A stretch of DNA of 64,000 nt from Clostridiaceae bacterium (GTDB lineage Bacteria > Bacillota > Clostridia > DSM-8532): the NCBI GenBank assembly GCA_012728095.1, contig JAAYFU010000031.1:1-64000 (forward strand), written 5' to 3'. The translations under genes and the position numbers were made by a program. Positions 51,336 through 61,628 of this stretch are shown here, in pieces (the first letter of the stretch is position 1; each line of letters begins with the position of its first letter). The notes beneath the pieces were generated by a model. That model was not told the DNA's origin. It ran no database searches and saw nothing but the letters and a program-made list of their open reading frames with translations.

Positions 51336-51884
51336 ATGATATACGGAAAAAATGTAATACTTCGCACTATATATCCGCACGAGATAGAACATGTTTATGA
51401 ACTTATTGCCCATATTAATTCCAAGGGACCGTATTGGCACCTTAATATCCCGTCTGCCCAGGAATTTATTAATGAATATAATCGCACGGGGTTCTGGAGT
51501 ATAGACGAAGGGCGCATGTTAATACTCTCCACCCAGGAAGAATACATGGGCGAGATCCTTTATTTCAAAGGTCTGGATTACCAATCCGGATATGAAGTCG
51601 GTTATGAGCTTTTTGATCCAAGATTTGAAGGCAAGGGTTATATGAGTGAGGCACTACTGTTATTCTGCGCCTATCTCTTTTCTATCCGTCCCATTAACCG
51701 TATCCAGGTAAACGTCATGGAAGAAAATATCGGAAGCGCAAGGGTCGCCGAAAAGTGCGGATTTACATACGAAGGCACCATGAGGAAGGCAACCTTTAAC
51801 CGGGGGAAATATCACAATCTGCGGCTTTATTCGCTTCTGCGCGAAGAATGTCCAACTTTGCATGAACTGTTAAGAAAGCCTTGA
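51336..51884 (+). CDS. GNAT family N-acetyltransferase
   Basis: VGYELFDPRFEGKGYMSEALLLFCAYLFSIRPINRIQVNVMEENIGSARVAEKCGFTYEGTMRKA. Confidence 0.92.
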   Translation: MIYGKNVILRTIYPHEIEHVYELIAHINSKGPYWHLNIPSAQEFINEYNRTGFWSIDEGRMLILSTQEEYMGEILYFKGLDYQSGYEVGYELFDPRFEGKGYMSEALLLFCAYLFSIRPINRIQVNVMEENIGSARVAEKCGFTYEGTMRKATFNRGKYHNLRLYSLLREECPTLHELLRKP

Positions 51885-51978
51885 AATAACTACATTTATG
51901 GTTAACTGAATTAAATTGAAACAAAAGGTTCAAAATATTAGCCGGACTCATTATTCATGTCGGAAGGACTGAATTGCC

Positions 51979-52665
51979 ATGGTCATACAGCTAATAATAA
52001 GAACCTTTTTTGTTTATATCGTAGTTGTAATTACCATGCGTATTATGGGAAAACGGCAGATAGGCCAAATACAGCCGTTTGAATTCGCCATTGCGGTCAT
52101 GATTTCGGATCTTGCCGCAATCCCCCTGGCTGATGAGAGTAAAGATATATATCATGCCCTTGTGCCTATTGCGGTTCTGGTGGTGTGCCAGCTTTCGATT
52201 TCTTTTTTATCAATTAAAGGGGTACGTATAAGAGAAATTATTTGCGGAAAACCGGCGGTTCTTATCCGTGCCGGCAAAATACTGGAAAAAAATATGCGTA
52301 AGGAATTGTATACTATTAACGACCTGATGGAGCAGTTAAGATTCAATAGTATCCAGAGCGTTGATGATGTTGAGTATGCGATTCTTGAAACTAACGGTCA
52401 GTTAAGTGTACTGTTGAAACCGAATAAACGGGCATTAACCCCTGAGGATCTCAATATGAATCCTCCGGCAGAGTCTTTCGACTACGACATCATTATTGAC
52501 GGAAAACTTATAGGCAGAACTTTGGAACGCCTTCATATAAAAAGGGAATGGTTGGACAATGCTTTAAAGGAATATGGGATAAATGATTATAAACAGGTCT
52601 TTTATGCCTCGGTAGACAATAATTTGAAACTGTTTGTTCAAAAAAAAGGAGAATACCTGGAATAA
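51979..52665 (+). CDS. DUF421 family membrane protein (YetF-like)
   Basis: VITMRIMGKRQIGQIQPFEFAIAVMISDLAAIPLAD..., GKPAVLIRAGKILEKNMRKELYTINDLMEQLR. Confidence 0.93.
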   Translation: MVIQLIIRTFFVYIVVVITMRIMGKRQIGQIQPFEFAIAVMISDLAAIPLADESKDIYHALVPIAVLVVCQLSISFLSIKGVRIREIICGKPAVLIRAGKILEKNMRKELYTINDLMEQLRFNSIQSVDDVEYAILETNGQLSVLLKPNKRALTPEDLNMNPPAESFDYDIIIDGKLIGRTLERLHIKREWLDNALKEYGINDYKQVFYASVDNNLKLFVQKKGEYLE

Positions 52666-52677
52666 AAGCCGCATCAT

Positions 52678-52926
52678 TTACCGATTGGATCTTAATAAGC
52701 TCTCAACAATTGCTCTCATAATCTCTATCTCTATTTTTTTCACATCAATTTTATCGATTATTTTTTTAACACTTTCAGGGTAATCAATCGTAACCTTTGG
52801 CGGCTTTCTGTCTACCGGCATCACTTCGACAAATTTATATTTGCCGTCGTTATATGAGACCCTTACCATGAAATGGGGATCAAAGCTCTCATTTCTTATT
52901 ACTTCTGCTCTAATTTCCGTATTCAA
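52678..52926 (-). CDS. Small hypothetical protein
   Basis: 82 aa ORF with SD upstream (GGAGGAATTGCC). Confidence 0.6.
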   Translation of the reverse strand: MNTEIRAEVIRNESFDPHFMVRVSYNDGKYKFVEVMPVDRKPPKVTIDYPESVKKIIDKIDVKKIEIEIMRAIVESLLRSNR

Positions 52927-53032
52927 GGCAATTCCTCCGTTAATAAATTATACTTCCTCAATTATTTTATCGTAATTTTTAACTTAAATACTTACTTAAA
53001 ATGAATCAATCATCTCTATAAATGTTCATGTT

Positions 53033-53833
53033 TCAAGGCAATAAACGGCCGCTGAATATTACGCCCAACAGGGCGATTCCCGCTAAACTGACTGAAAGGT
53101 CCAGCTTTGAATAGTGAATTTCCTTAAGCCTTGTTCTCCCTTTCCCTCCGCGATAGCACCTGGATTCCATTGCTTCGGCCAGTTCGTCGGCTCTCTTGAA
53201 AGCGCTTACAAATAATGGAACCAGTACCGGAATGAAACTTTTTATTCGTGAAAAAATACTGCCTGTATCGAAATCTGCGCCTCGTGACGCCTGGGCTTTC
53301 ATTATGCGACTGGTTTCGTCAAGTAATGTGGGTATAAATCTCAGGGCTATTGACATCATCATTGCTATTTCATGGGCAGGAACGCCTATTTTCTCAAAAG
53401 GTTTCAATAGTTTTTCTATCCCGTCGGTCATGGTCATGGGAGTTGTCGTAATGGTCACCAGCGATGCCGTTATCACCAGCATTAAAAGCCTCAGAAACAG
53501 TTTTATTGCTGCGAAAATTCCCTCGTAAGTTACTTTTACCGGTCCAAACGCAAAAATGGGGGTTCCGCCTGTAAAGAATATATTCAATATTGCGGTTAAG
53601 GTCAGAATGAATAATAAAGGTTTGACCCCCTTTACTGACTGTTTTAAGGGAATTCCGCTTATTAACAGGAGCATCAGGGTGAATAATCCCATCATCAAAT
53701 ATTCAGACCATGATTCTATCAAGAATGTGGCCGCCATCAGCAATATGGTCCAGAATATTTTTGTCCTGGGATCAAGGCGATGAAGTATTGAGTTGCCGGG
53801 AATATATTGACCGAGCGTAATATTGTTTATCAT
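53033..53833 (-). CDS. ecfT: Energy-coupling factor transporter transmembrane protein
   Basis: LGQYIPGNSILHRLDPRTKIFWT, SIALRFIPTLLDETSRIMKAQASRGADF. Confidence 0.96.
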   Translation of the reverse strand: MINNITLGQYIPGNSILHRLDPRTKIFWTILLMAATFLIESWSEYLMMGLFTLMLLLISGIPLKQSVKGVKPLLFILTLTAILNIFFTGGTPIFAFGPVKVTYEGIFAAIKLFLRLLMLVITASLVTITTTPMTMTDGIEKLLKPFEKIGVPAHEIAMMMSIALRFIPTLLDETSRIMKAQASRGADFDTGSIFSRIKSFIPVLVPLFVSAFKRADELAEAMESRCYRGGKGRTRLKEIHYSKLDLSVSLAGIALLGVIFSGRLLP

Positions 53834-55605
53834 TATGCCTTACCCCCTGCGCCCGAATTTATCATATTTATAATAAACTCCTTTGCCTCATCGACTGTCA
53901 ATACATTCTGCGGAACATCGTAACCCGAATTATGGAGTTCCCTGAATAATTCAGTTATTTTAGGTATATCAAGATTATATTTTTTCAATTCTTCGTATCT
54001 TGAAAAAACTTTTGCGGTAGTATCACAAAAAACCAGTCTGCCTTTGTTCATTACTGCTACACGATGGCAGAAAGCCGCAATTTCTTCCATGTTATGAGAT
54101 ATTATTATTATTGTGGTTCCTTCTTCCCGGTTAAGTCTTGAAAGTAGCCTGAAAACTTCCGAGCTGCCCTGGGGATCCAATCCTGCAGTGGGCTCATCGA
54201 GTACCAGTACTTTTGGTTTCATTACCAAAACACCGGCAATTGCCACCCTTCGTTTTTGGCCGCCCGAAAGCTCGAAAGGTGATTTTTCAAGAAGTTCAGG
54301 AGATATTCCCAGGATATCAATAACATGGAAAACTCTTTTCTTTATTTCTTCATCATCTAAACCCAATTTAGTCAGCCCAAAAATTATGTCTTTATATACC
54401 GTCTCTTCAAACAGCTGATGCTCAGGATATTGAAAGATAAGCCCAACTTTTTGTCTGAGTTCCTTAAGATTATTTCCTTCTGCCTTTAGCCCATCAACCT
54501 CTACGGAACCTGAAGTAGCTTTCAATATACCGTTAAAATGCTGAACCAGCGTAGATTTTCCTGAACCGGTCTGTCCTATGATTCCCAGGATTTCTCCTTT
54601 GTTTACGGTCAGATTAATATCATATAGCGCCTTTTGTTCAAAAGTCGTTCCAGGCATATAAACATGACTTAAATCCCGAACCTTAATTATCGGATTTTCC
54701 GGTTTGCATTCTCTTTCGGTATGGCACCATGCTGAATCGGAATTATCCCTGTTTTTTCTTTTAATAAAATCTTTCAGGATATCAACCATTTCATTTGCAT
54801 TTAACGGAAGCTTGTCCATTCTTACGCCGTTTTTTCTTAAGTCATAGGCAAGAGCGGTTATTTGCGGCACATTAAGTCCTACTTTTCTTATTTGCTCGAC
54901 ATTCTCAAAAATCTGCCTGGGAGTTCCGGTTAATACAAGTCTGCCGTTCTCCATGACCATAACTATATTTGCCTCTACAGCTTCCTCCATATGGTGCGTA
55001 ATATGAACTATGGTAATGCCTTTTTCCCGGTTAAGTTTTTTTAAAACCTCCATTACCTCTTTACGGCCACGGGGATCCAGCATGGATGTTGCTTCATCAA
55101 GAACAATGCACTTTGGTTCCATTGCAAGTATGCCTGCTATTGCAATTCTTTGTTTCTGTCCTCCTGAAAGCATATGGGGTGAATAACCGCTGTATTCCTC
55201 CATGCCGACCATCTTAAGGGATTGGTCAACTCTTTTCCTTATCTCTTCGGGTGAAATCCCCAAATTCTCAGGGCCGAAGGCCACATCTTCTTCGACCGTT
55301 GTAGCAACAATCTGATTGTCAGGATTCTGAAAAACCAATCCCAGGGTTTTTCTTACTTCCCATATCAGTTCATCATTGCTGGTATCAATGCCGTCAATAA
55401 TAACAGTACCTTTTACGGGAATCAAAAGCCCGTTCAACAATCTTGCCAGTGTTGATTTCCCGGAACCATTGCGTCCCAGCACAACAACAAACTGACCTTG
55501 CCTTATAGACATGGAAATCCCTTTAACAGCCTGTACGGCAATGTCTCCCTCATTTTGCGCCATATATTCATAATAAACATCATCTGTTTTAATAATCGCA
55601 CTCAT
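53833..55605 (-). CDS. Energy-coupling factor ATPase, EcfA1-EcfA2 tandem fusion
   Basis: Two full ABC domains in one 590 aa ORF: GRNGSGKSTLARLLNGL/MLSGGQKQRIAIAGIL and GQTGSGKSTLVQHFNGI/ELSGGQKRRVAIAGVL. Confidence 0.95.
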   Translation of the reverse strand: MSAIIKTDDVYYEYMAQNEGDIAVQAVKGISMSIRQGQFVVVLGRNGSGKSTLARLLNGLLIPVKGTVIIDGIDTSNDELIWEVRKTLGLVFQNPDNQIVATTVEEDVAFGPENLGISPEEIRKRVDQSLKMVGMEEYSGYSPHMLSGGQKQRIAIAGILAMEPKCIVLDEATSMLDPRGRKEVMEVLKKLNREKGITIVHITHHMEEAVEANIVMVMENGRLVLTGTPRQIFENVEQIRKVGLNVPQITALAYDLRKNGVRMDKLPLNANEMVDILKDFIKRKNRDNSDSAWCHTERECKPENPIIKVRDLSHVYMPGTTFEQKALYDINLTVNKGEILGIIGQTGSGKSTLVQHFNGILKATSGSVEVDGLKAEGNNLKELRQKVGLIFQYPEHQLFEETVYKDIIFGLTKLGLDDEEIKKRVFHVIDILGISPELLEKSPFELSGGQKRRVAIAGVLVMKPKVLVLDEPTAGLDPQGSSEVFRLLSRLNREEGTTIIIISHNMEEIAAFCHRVAVMNKGRLVFCDTTAKVFSRYEELKKYNLDIPKITELFRELHNSGYDVPQNVLTVDEAKEFIINMINSGAGGKA

Positions 55606-55719
55606 AATACCATCCTGAAAGCAACGGGTATTCAGACTTCCTGCTGTTTGATCTCTGGTTTCCAGCTCCCAGTCTCAAATCTCTTGATCGGAAAAACTCC
55701 TTCCTCCCGGAGCTGACGA

Positions 55720-55970
55720 AAAGATTCTTCGCTTAGTTCAGAATAACAAAAGGCTCCCGGCACTGAGAAAAAGATTCTTTGACGCTCGGAATGACAGAAA
55801 GATGTCATCCACAGTGGAACACAACCCTTTATTGTCATCCTGAGCGGGCCCCGGTTGTCATCCTGAACGGAACGAAGTGGAGTGAAGGATCTTATATGTT
55901 AACACGTAAGATCCTTCGCTGCGCTCAAGATGACCGTTTGGTCAGATTCTTCGCTGGCGCTCCGAATGTC
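55720..55970. repeat. Dispersed palindromic repeat cluster, copy E
   Basis: Several full and half units: agattcttcgcttagttcagaata, gattctttgacgctcggaatgaca, gtcatcctgaacggaacgaagtggagtgaaggatcttatatgttaacacgtaagatccttcgctgcgctcaagatgac, agattcttcgctggcgctccgaatgtc. Confidence 0.87.
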
Positions 55971-56013
55971 GAAACGCCGCAGCCTCCAACCTCTAACTTC
56001 CAACCTCCATAAA

Positions 56014-56051
56014 GCGAATAATGGAGAACGGCACACTCCGTTCTCCATTAT
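56014..56051. terminator. Strong hairpin downstream of rplQ
   Basis: aataatggagaacgg-cacact-ccgttctccattatt: perfect 15-bp stem; no long T-run. Confidence 0.6.
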
Positions 56052-56073
56052 TATAAGCAATCGCTCTTTCGAA

Positions 56074-56601
56074 TTAAACCAATTCAAGTATGACAACTTC
56101 GGCACCGTCGCCACGTCTTGCCCCAAGCCTGTAAATTCGGGTATAACCGCCTTTTCTGTCCTTATACTTTGGAGCAATCTCATCAAATAATTTGTTTGTC
56201 AGGCTTATGGTCTTCCCATTTTCATCCTTTACTCTGTAGACCCAGTTCATGATGAGACGTCTTGCAGCTAATCTTGAGGGACTGTCAACTGTTTTAAGCT
56301 CAGTCTTGGTTTCTCTCTCAACTACCTCATATTTATTCCCGTTCTTTGAAGTTACGGTCTTTAGAACTTTACGTCCCTTGCTGTCTGTTACCGGAGCGCT
56401 GATTGTTACATTTTTTGATGCTGTAAAATTATCACATTCTTTAACGGCAAGAGAAATTAATTTCTCCGCTATGTTTTTTACTTCCTTTGCTCTGGTTTCG
56501 GTTGTCTCAATACGACCGTACTGGATCAGAGAGGTTACCAGGCTCTTTAATATCGCCTTACGTTGGTCTGTAGGTCTTCCTAACTTTCTATAAGCAGGCA
56601 T
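56074..56601 (-). CDS. rplQ: 50S ribosomal protein L17 with internal insertion
   Basis: [42 protein letters not shown]... and C-terminal [25 protein letters not shown]. Confidence 0.97.
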   Translation of the reverse strand: MPAYRKLGRPTDQRKAILKSLVTSLIQYGRIETTETRAKEVKNIAEKLISLAVKECDNFTASKNVTISAPVTDSKGRKVLKTVTSKNGNKYEVVERETKTELKTVDSPSRLAARRLIMNWVYRVKDENGKTISLTNKLFDEIAPKYKDRKGGYTRIYRLGARRGDGAEVVILELV

Positions 56602-56628
56602 TACGTTTCCTCCCCTTATGCATTACTG

Positions 56629-57573
56629 TTAATCATCACTGCTCGCAAGCTTTAAATTCAGAGCTTCAAGCTTTGATACAACTTCTTCAAGTGATTTACG
56701 TCCAAGATTCCTGACCTTCATCATTTCTTCCTCAGTCTTGCTTATAAGATCGTCAACGGTATTAATACCGGCTCTCTTCAAGCAGTTATAAGAACGAACT
56801 GACAGGTCAAGCTCCTCAATTGTCATCTCAAGAATCTTGTCTTTTTCGGGTTCTCCCTTTTCGACAAGCACCTCTGTATTCTTAGCCCTATCTGTTAAGT
56901 TAATAAATAGATTGAGATGATCGCTTAAGATTTTGGCACCTAGACTAATTGCTTCATCGGGTCTTAAAGAACCATCCGTCCATACCTCTATGCTCAGCTT
57001 GTCATAATCCGTTACCTGGCCGACACGTGTGTCTTCCACAGTATAATTAACCTTTTTAACCGGCGTATAAATGGAATCTACCGGTATTACACCTATGGGC
57101 TGATTCGGCAGTTTATTCTTTTCAGCCGGCGCATACCCGCGTCCATGATTAACATTGATTTCCATAAACAATCTCCCGGGACCGCTTAGCGTGGCTATAT
57201 GCAGATCCGGATTCAATATCTCAACATCCGCATCGGGTTTAATATCTGCAGCCGTGATTTCACCCTCACCCTCGAAATCAATATACAGTGTTTTGGGATG
57301 ATCACAGAAGAGTTTCAAACGAAGCTCTTTAATGTTGAGGATAATTTCTGTCATATCTTCAATTACACCGGGTATGGTAGTGAACTCATGAAGCACACCG
57401 TCAACCTTTATGGATGTAACGGCCGCACCTGGCAGTGAGGAAATCAGAATCCTTCTTAAAGAATTACCCAGAGTTATGCCATAACCTCTTTCCAAAGGCT
57501 CTATGACAAACTTCCCGTATCTGCTGTCCTCACTCTCTATACACTCAATCCTAGGTTTTTCTATTTCGATCAT
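56629..57573 (-). CDS. rpoA: RNA polymerase alpha subunit
   Basis: [44 protein letters not shown]-terminal [23 protein letters not shown]. Confidence 0.99.
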   Translation of the reverse strand: MIEIEKPRIECIESEDSRYGKFVIEPLERGYGITLGNSLRRILISSLPGAAVTSIKVDGVLHEFTTIPGVIEDMTEIILNIKELRLKLFCDHPKTLYIDFEGEGEITAADIKPDADVEILNPDLHIATLSGPGRLFMEINVNHGRGYAPAEKNKLPNQPIGVIPVDSIYTPVKKVNYTVEDTRVGQVTDYDKLSIEVWTDGSLRPDEAISLGAKILSDHLNLFINLTDRAKNTEVLVEKGEPEKDKILEMTIEELDLSVRSYNCLKRAGINTVDDLISKTEEEMMKVRNLGRKSLEEVVSKLEALNLKLASSDD

Positions 57574-57621
57574 CAGTCAACCCTCCTTGGGTTATTTTAA
57601 TAAACGGCAAATGGCATTCAA

Positions 57622-58248
57622 TTACTTGGAGTACAACTCAACAATGAGATGTTCCTGAATATTAAGATCAATATCGTCTCTCTCAGGTAAAGCCACAACC
57701 TTACCCTTAAGATTTTCCTGATCCACTTCAAGCCATTTGGGAACTACCTTAGCGCCTGTAACGTCAAGAATTTCCTTAAAGCGTGGCGACTTTTTGCTGT
57801 TTTCGTTTACTTCAATGGTGTCACCCACTTTAACAATGTAGGACGGAATATTGACCTTCTTTCCGTTTAACTTAAAATGCCCGTGAGTAACAAGCTGACG
57901 TGCTTCGGCCCTGGTTGTTCCGAATCCCATTCTATATACTACATTATCCAGCCTGGTTTCAAGCAAACGAAGCAGGTTTTCACCTGTAACACCCTTTTTG
58001 CGGTTTGCAATTTCAAAATATTTTCTAAACTGGCTCTCTAACAAGCCATAAAACCTCTTGGCCTTTTGTTTCTCGCGAAGCTGAATTCCATATTCGGACA
58101 ACTTCTTTCTCTGGGCGCCATGCTGGCCGGGCGCATACGGCCTTCTGGCTATTGCGCATTTATTTGTATAGCATCTTTCTCCCTTTAAGAAAAGCTTTTG
58201 CCCTTCCCTCCGGCAGAGTTTGCACGATGCATCCGTATATCTTGCCAT
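57622..58248 (-). CDS. rpsD: 30S ribosomal protein S4
   Basis: [36 protein letters not shown]; four-Cys zinc form. Confidence 0.98.
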   Translation of the reverse strand: MARYTDASCKLCRREGQKLFLKGERCYTNKCAIARRPYAPGQHGAQRKKLSEYGIQLREKQKAKRFYGLLESQFRKYFEIANRKKGVTGENLLRLLETRLDNVVYRMGFGTTRAEARQLVTHGHFKLNGKKVNIPSYIVKVGDTIEVNENSKKSPRFKEILDVTGAKVVPKWLEVDQENLKGKVVALPERDDIDLNIQEHLIVELYSK

Positions 58249-58265
58249 CTATCCTTACACCTCCA

Positions 58266-58664
58266 TTAAACTCTTCTTCTCTTAGGCGGTCTGCATCCAT
58301 TATGAGGAATGGGAGTTACATCCTTAATGGAACTAACCTCTAATCCAGCCGCCTGAAGAGCACGGATTGCCGCCTCACGACCGGATCCCGGGCCTTTTAC
58401 GTAAACCGCTACTGTTTTAAGACCATGCTCCATAGCAGCCTTTGCAGCTGCCTCAGCAGCCTGCTGAGCAGCGAAAGGAGTACTCTTCTTGGAGCCTCTG
58501 AATCCAAGTCCACCGGCGCTTGCCCATGAAATAGCATTACCCTGGACGTCGGTTAAGGTCACGATGGTATTGTTAAAAGAAGAACGAATGTGGGCTATGC
58601 CACGTTCGATATTTTTCTTTTCTTTTCTTTTTCTGGACCTTCTAACAACTTTAGCTGCTGCCAT
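58266..58664 (-). CDS. rpsK: 30S ribosomal protein S11
   Basis: [46 protein letters not shown]. Confidence 0.99.
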   Translation of the reverse strand: MAAAKVVRRSRKRKEKKNIERGIAHIRSSFNNTIVTLTDVQGNAISWASAGGLGFRGSKKSTPFAAQQAAEAAAKAAMEHGLKTVAVYVKGPGSGREAAIRALQAAGLEVSSIKDVTPIPHNGCRPPKRRRV

Positions 58665-58683
58665 TTATATAACGACCTCCCGA

Positions 58684-59052
58684 TTATTTCTTCTTGTTGG
58701 CAATAGTCTTTCTTGGGCCTTTACGGGTTCTCGCATTGGTCTTTGTTCTCTGACCACGAACCGGCAACCCCATTCTATGCCTAATTCCGCGATAACACCT
58801 TATATCTGTAAGGCGTTTTATGTTAAGCGCAATCTCTCTCCTGAGATCACCCTCTACTGTGTATCCTTTTTCAATAGTGTCTCGGAGCTTCGCGATCTCA
58901 TCATCGGTAAGATCACGCACACGTGTATCCGGGTTAATTCCCGTTTTTGCCAATATTTCATTTGAACGGGTCCTTCCTATCCCGAAGATATACGTAAGGC
59001 CGATTTCTACTCTTTTATCTCTTGGCAAGTCAACACCTGCAATACGAGCCAA
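58684..59052 (-). CDS. rpsM: 30S ribosomal protein S13
   Basis: [37 protein letters not shown] start with SD GGAGGTG. Confidence 0.98.
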   Translation of the reverse strand: MARIAGVDLPRDKRVEIGLTYIFGIGRTRSNEILAKTGINPDTRVRDLTDDEIAKLRDTIEKGYTVEGDLRREIALNIKRLTDIRCYRGIRHRMGLPVRGQRTKTNARTRKGPRKTIANKKK

Positions 59053-59253
59053 ATTACTACACCTCCGATTGGTATCTGTCTAACTTTTCAGTATTTTCAG
59101 ATTCTTTACAATTTTGAACATCTATAATAAAAACTCTCCTACTTTTTCATGACAAATATTCATTTGTCATGACCAGCCGCTTTTCAGAGAATTTGTATAC
59201 CAGATAACATGTATGCAACCGGCAGGAGCATTAAGCTGCCGGCTGCTATGTTA

Positions 59254-59367
59254 TTAACCTTGTCTTTGTTTATGCTTCGGGTTTTCGCATATAACCATAA
59301 CCCGTCTTTTTCTGCGGATAATCTTGCATTTCTCGCAAATTCTTTTAACTGATGGTTTTACCTTCAT
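59254..59367 (-). CDS. rpmJ: 50S ribosomal protein L36
   Basis: Not in the ORF track; reverse strand reads [37 protein letters not shown], with SD GGAGGG upstream. Confidence 0.97.
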   Translation of the reverse strand: MKVKPSVKRICEKCKIIRRKRRVMVICENPKHKQRQG

Positions 59368-59400
59368 GATTGACCCTCCTGTCATCTATGCCTTCCCGAT

Positions 59401-59619
59401 TTACTTGCCTCTCCATGTGATACGTCCGCGAGAAAGGTCATACGTTGACATTTCAACTGTCACCTTATCGCCCGGAAGAATACGGATGTAATTCATTCTA
59501 AGTTTACCCGATATATGAGCAAGAATTACATGACCATTCTCGAGCTGAACCTTAAAATTCGCATTTGGAAGGGCTTCCAATACCGAACCTTCAAGTTCAA
59601 TTACGTCTTCCTTTGACAA
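59401..59619 (-). CDS. infA: Translation initiation factor IF-1
   Basis: [58 protein letters not shown]. Confidence 0.98.
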   Translation of the reverse strand: MSKEDVIELEGSVLEALPNANFKVQLENGHVILAHISGKLRMNYIRILPGDKVTVEMSTYDLSRGRITWRGK

Positions 59620-59645
59620 TCCAATACCCCCTCGCTTACTGTATG

Positions 59646-59957
59646 CTAATCGTTATTTTTAGTCAAATAATTGTTTATAGCTTTCTGAAGATCAGCATTA
59701 AGCAACTTCTTCTTCATCTCAACCAAAGCTTTGATTTCCTCAGCTGTACTGTTAGTTATATTCAGATGTTTGAGCTTCTTTTTCTTAGGGTTTTCAACCC
59801 GTCTGTATTCGCCATCCGCAATCAAGACATGCTGGTCATCATATATACCTATGATTATAAACAGTCTGCCCTTGTCTCTGCCTGATTTTGACCAGGCATA
59901 ACGACCTATTACCGTATCCAAGTATTCTTCCCCTATCCTGATTTTTAATAAAGTCAT
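59646..59957 (-). CDS. KOW domain RNA-binding protein
   Basis: [50 protein letters not shown] between map and infA, as is usual in Clostridia. Confidence 0.9.
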   Translation of the reverse strand: MTLLKIRIGEEYLDTVIGRYAWSKSGRDKGRLFIIIGIYDDQHVLIADGEYRRVENPKKKKLKHLNITNSTAEEIKALVEMKKKLLNADLQKAINNYLTKNND

Positions 59958-60083
59958 AATAGACGAAAAATGCTTAATCTCACGCTTTGAGGCTTTTTTG
60001 CAAAAAAGCCAACAACTGCGCCAATTATATATTTTATAACAATTTTAAGTCTATTTCAAGATTATTGACTTATTTTCTTGATA

Positions 60084-60851
60084 TTAATATAATCTGGTCA
60101 ATATTTCCGGACCATTTGGCGTAATTGCAATTGTATTTTCGTAATGAGCCGATAATTTCCCGTCGGCTGTAACGACAGTCCATTGATCATCCAGGACTTT
60201 CACGCGCCATGTACCCATGTTAATCATCGGTTCTATGGCAAGTGTCATTCCGTTTGACAATCTTACGCCTTTTTCGCGGGTAGCGTAATTAGGAACTTGT
60301 GGTTCTTCATGCATTTCCGTTCCTATACCATGACCCACAAAATCGCGGACGACACTATAACCTTTTCCTTCGGCATATTCCTGGATGGCTGTCGATATAT
60401 CTTTTATCCTGTTGCCTTCGACAGCTTTCTCCATTCCGCGCTTAAATGCCTCCTCGGTATGAAGAATCAAATCTCTGGCTTCCTGAGAAACATTACCAAC
60501 CGGGAACGTTCTTGCCGCATCACCGTGATAACCGCCAAAAACAGCTCCTACATCAATGCTGATAATGTCTCCTTCTTTTAATACCGTATTACCAGGAATT
60601 CCGTGTATTACCACATTATTGACCGACGTGCATATTGAACCTGGAAAATCCATACCGCCGTATGCGTTAGGAAACCCCTTAAAAGACGGTATAGCGCCTT
60701 CCCTGGTAATAATTATTTCAGCCTCTTTGTCAAGTTCAATAGTTGTTATTCCCGGCTCGATCAATTCTGCCATCCGTTTCAGGACTAAAGCCACTATTTC
60801 GCCCGCTCGTCTCATTTTATCCAACTCGCGTTGAGATTTAATGACAATCAT
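60084..60851 (-). CDS. map: Type I methionine aminopeptidase
   Basis: GFPNAYGGMDFPGSICTSVNNVVIHGIPG, DVGAVFGGYHGDAARTFPVG, GHGIGTEMHEEPQVPNY. Confidence 0.98.
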   Translation of the reverse strand: MIVIKSQRELDKMRRAGEIVALVLKRMAELIEPGITTIELDKEAEIIITREGAIPSFKGFPNAYGGMDFPGSICTSVNNVVIHGIPGNTVLKEGDIISIDVGAVFGGYHGDAARTFPVGNVSQEARDLILHTEEAFKRGMEKAVEGNRIKDISTAIQEYAEGKGYSVVRDFVGHGIGTEMHEEPQVPNYATREKGVRLSNGMTLAIEPMINMGTWRVKVLDDQWTVVTADGKLSAHYENTIAITPNGPEILTRLY

Positions 60852-60871
60852 TTCAATCCTCTTATTCCAAT

Positions 60872-61516
60872 CTATTTGTTTTGCAAGCTGTCCAATATCT
60901 CCCGCGTGGTAACCTCAATCGGTTTAGAACCGTCAAAATTCTTAAGCAGACCTTTCTTTTGATAATAATCTACCAACGGGCTGGTTTGTTGATGATAGGT
61001 CTTAAGTCTCTCTTTTATAGTTTCTTCCTTATCGTCATCCCTTATATAAAGAGAATTGTTGCAGACATCACAGATCCCTTCAACCTTCGGCGGATTGTTT
61101 TTAATGTGATATGTCCTGCCGCAGGAACACATCCTTCTTCCGGACAACCTATTTATAATTACGTCGTCATCCACCGTAATGTTTATTACAGCTTCAATTT
61201 TCCTGCCGAATTTTTCAAGCATCTCGTCAAACATCAGTGCCTGAGGAATTGTTCTTGGAAAGCCGTCCATAATGAATCCAGGCTCGCAGTCTTTTTCATT
61301 TAATCTGCTTGCCACAATATCGACAGTTACATCGTCCGGAACAAGCTTTCCTGCATCAATATAACTTTTTGCCAGTAAACCGAGGTCTGTTCCGCCTTTG
61401 ATATGAGCCCTGAAAATATCTCCTGTTGAGATGTGAGGTATTTTCAAAGTAGCCGACAAAACAGCTGCCTGAGTACCTTTACCTGCGCCCGGCGGACCTA
61501 AAAGTATGATTCTCAT
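60872..61516 (-). CDS. adk: Adenylate kinase (zinc-binding lid)
   Basis: MRIILLGPPGAGKGTQA, DGFPRTIPQA, lid CSCGRTYH...CDVCNN. Confidence 0.98.
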   Translation of the reverse strand: MRIILLGPPGAGKGTQAAVLSATLKIPHISTGDIFRAHIKGGTDLGLLAKSYIDAGKLVPDDVTVDIVASRLNEKDCEPGFIMDGFPRTIPQALMFDEMLEKFGRKIEAVINITVDDDVIINRLSGRRMCSCGRTYHIKNNPPKVEGICDVCNNSLYIRDDDKEETIKERLKTYHQQTSPLVDYYQKKGLLKNFDGSKPIEVTTREILDSLQNK

Positions 61517-61563
61517 AATATCTTCCTCAATAACCTATATTAATTACAATTTAACCAATTGAA

Positions 61564-61628
61564 TGGTTCGCTTACGCTCAGAATGACAAAATACCGCCGT
61601 CTCCAACCTCTAACTTCCGACCTCTATT
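61564..61628. repeat. Dispersed repeat, copy F (half unit plus shared tail)
   Basis: ttcgcttacgctcagaatgacaaaa followed by ccgtctccaacctctaacttccgacctctat, a tail matching the one at about 55978-56010. Confidence 0.75.

Noticed and set aside
53833-55605. EcfA fusion considered as a sequencing frameshift
   Set aside because: The ORF is continuous with a hydrophilic linker and both domains intact. It is kept as a real fusion, but read-level support should be checked.
55632-56190. Several overlapping ORFs between ecfA and rplQ
   Set aside because: They are translations of the dispersed repeat and of rplQ antisense sequence.
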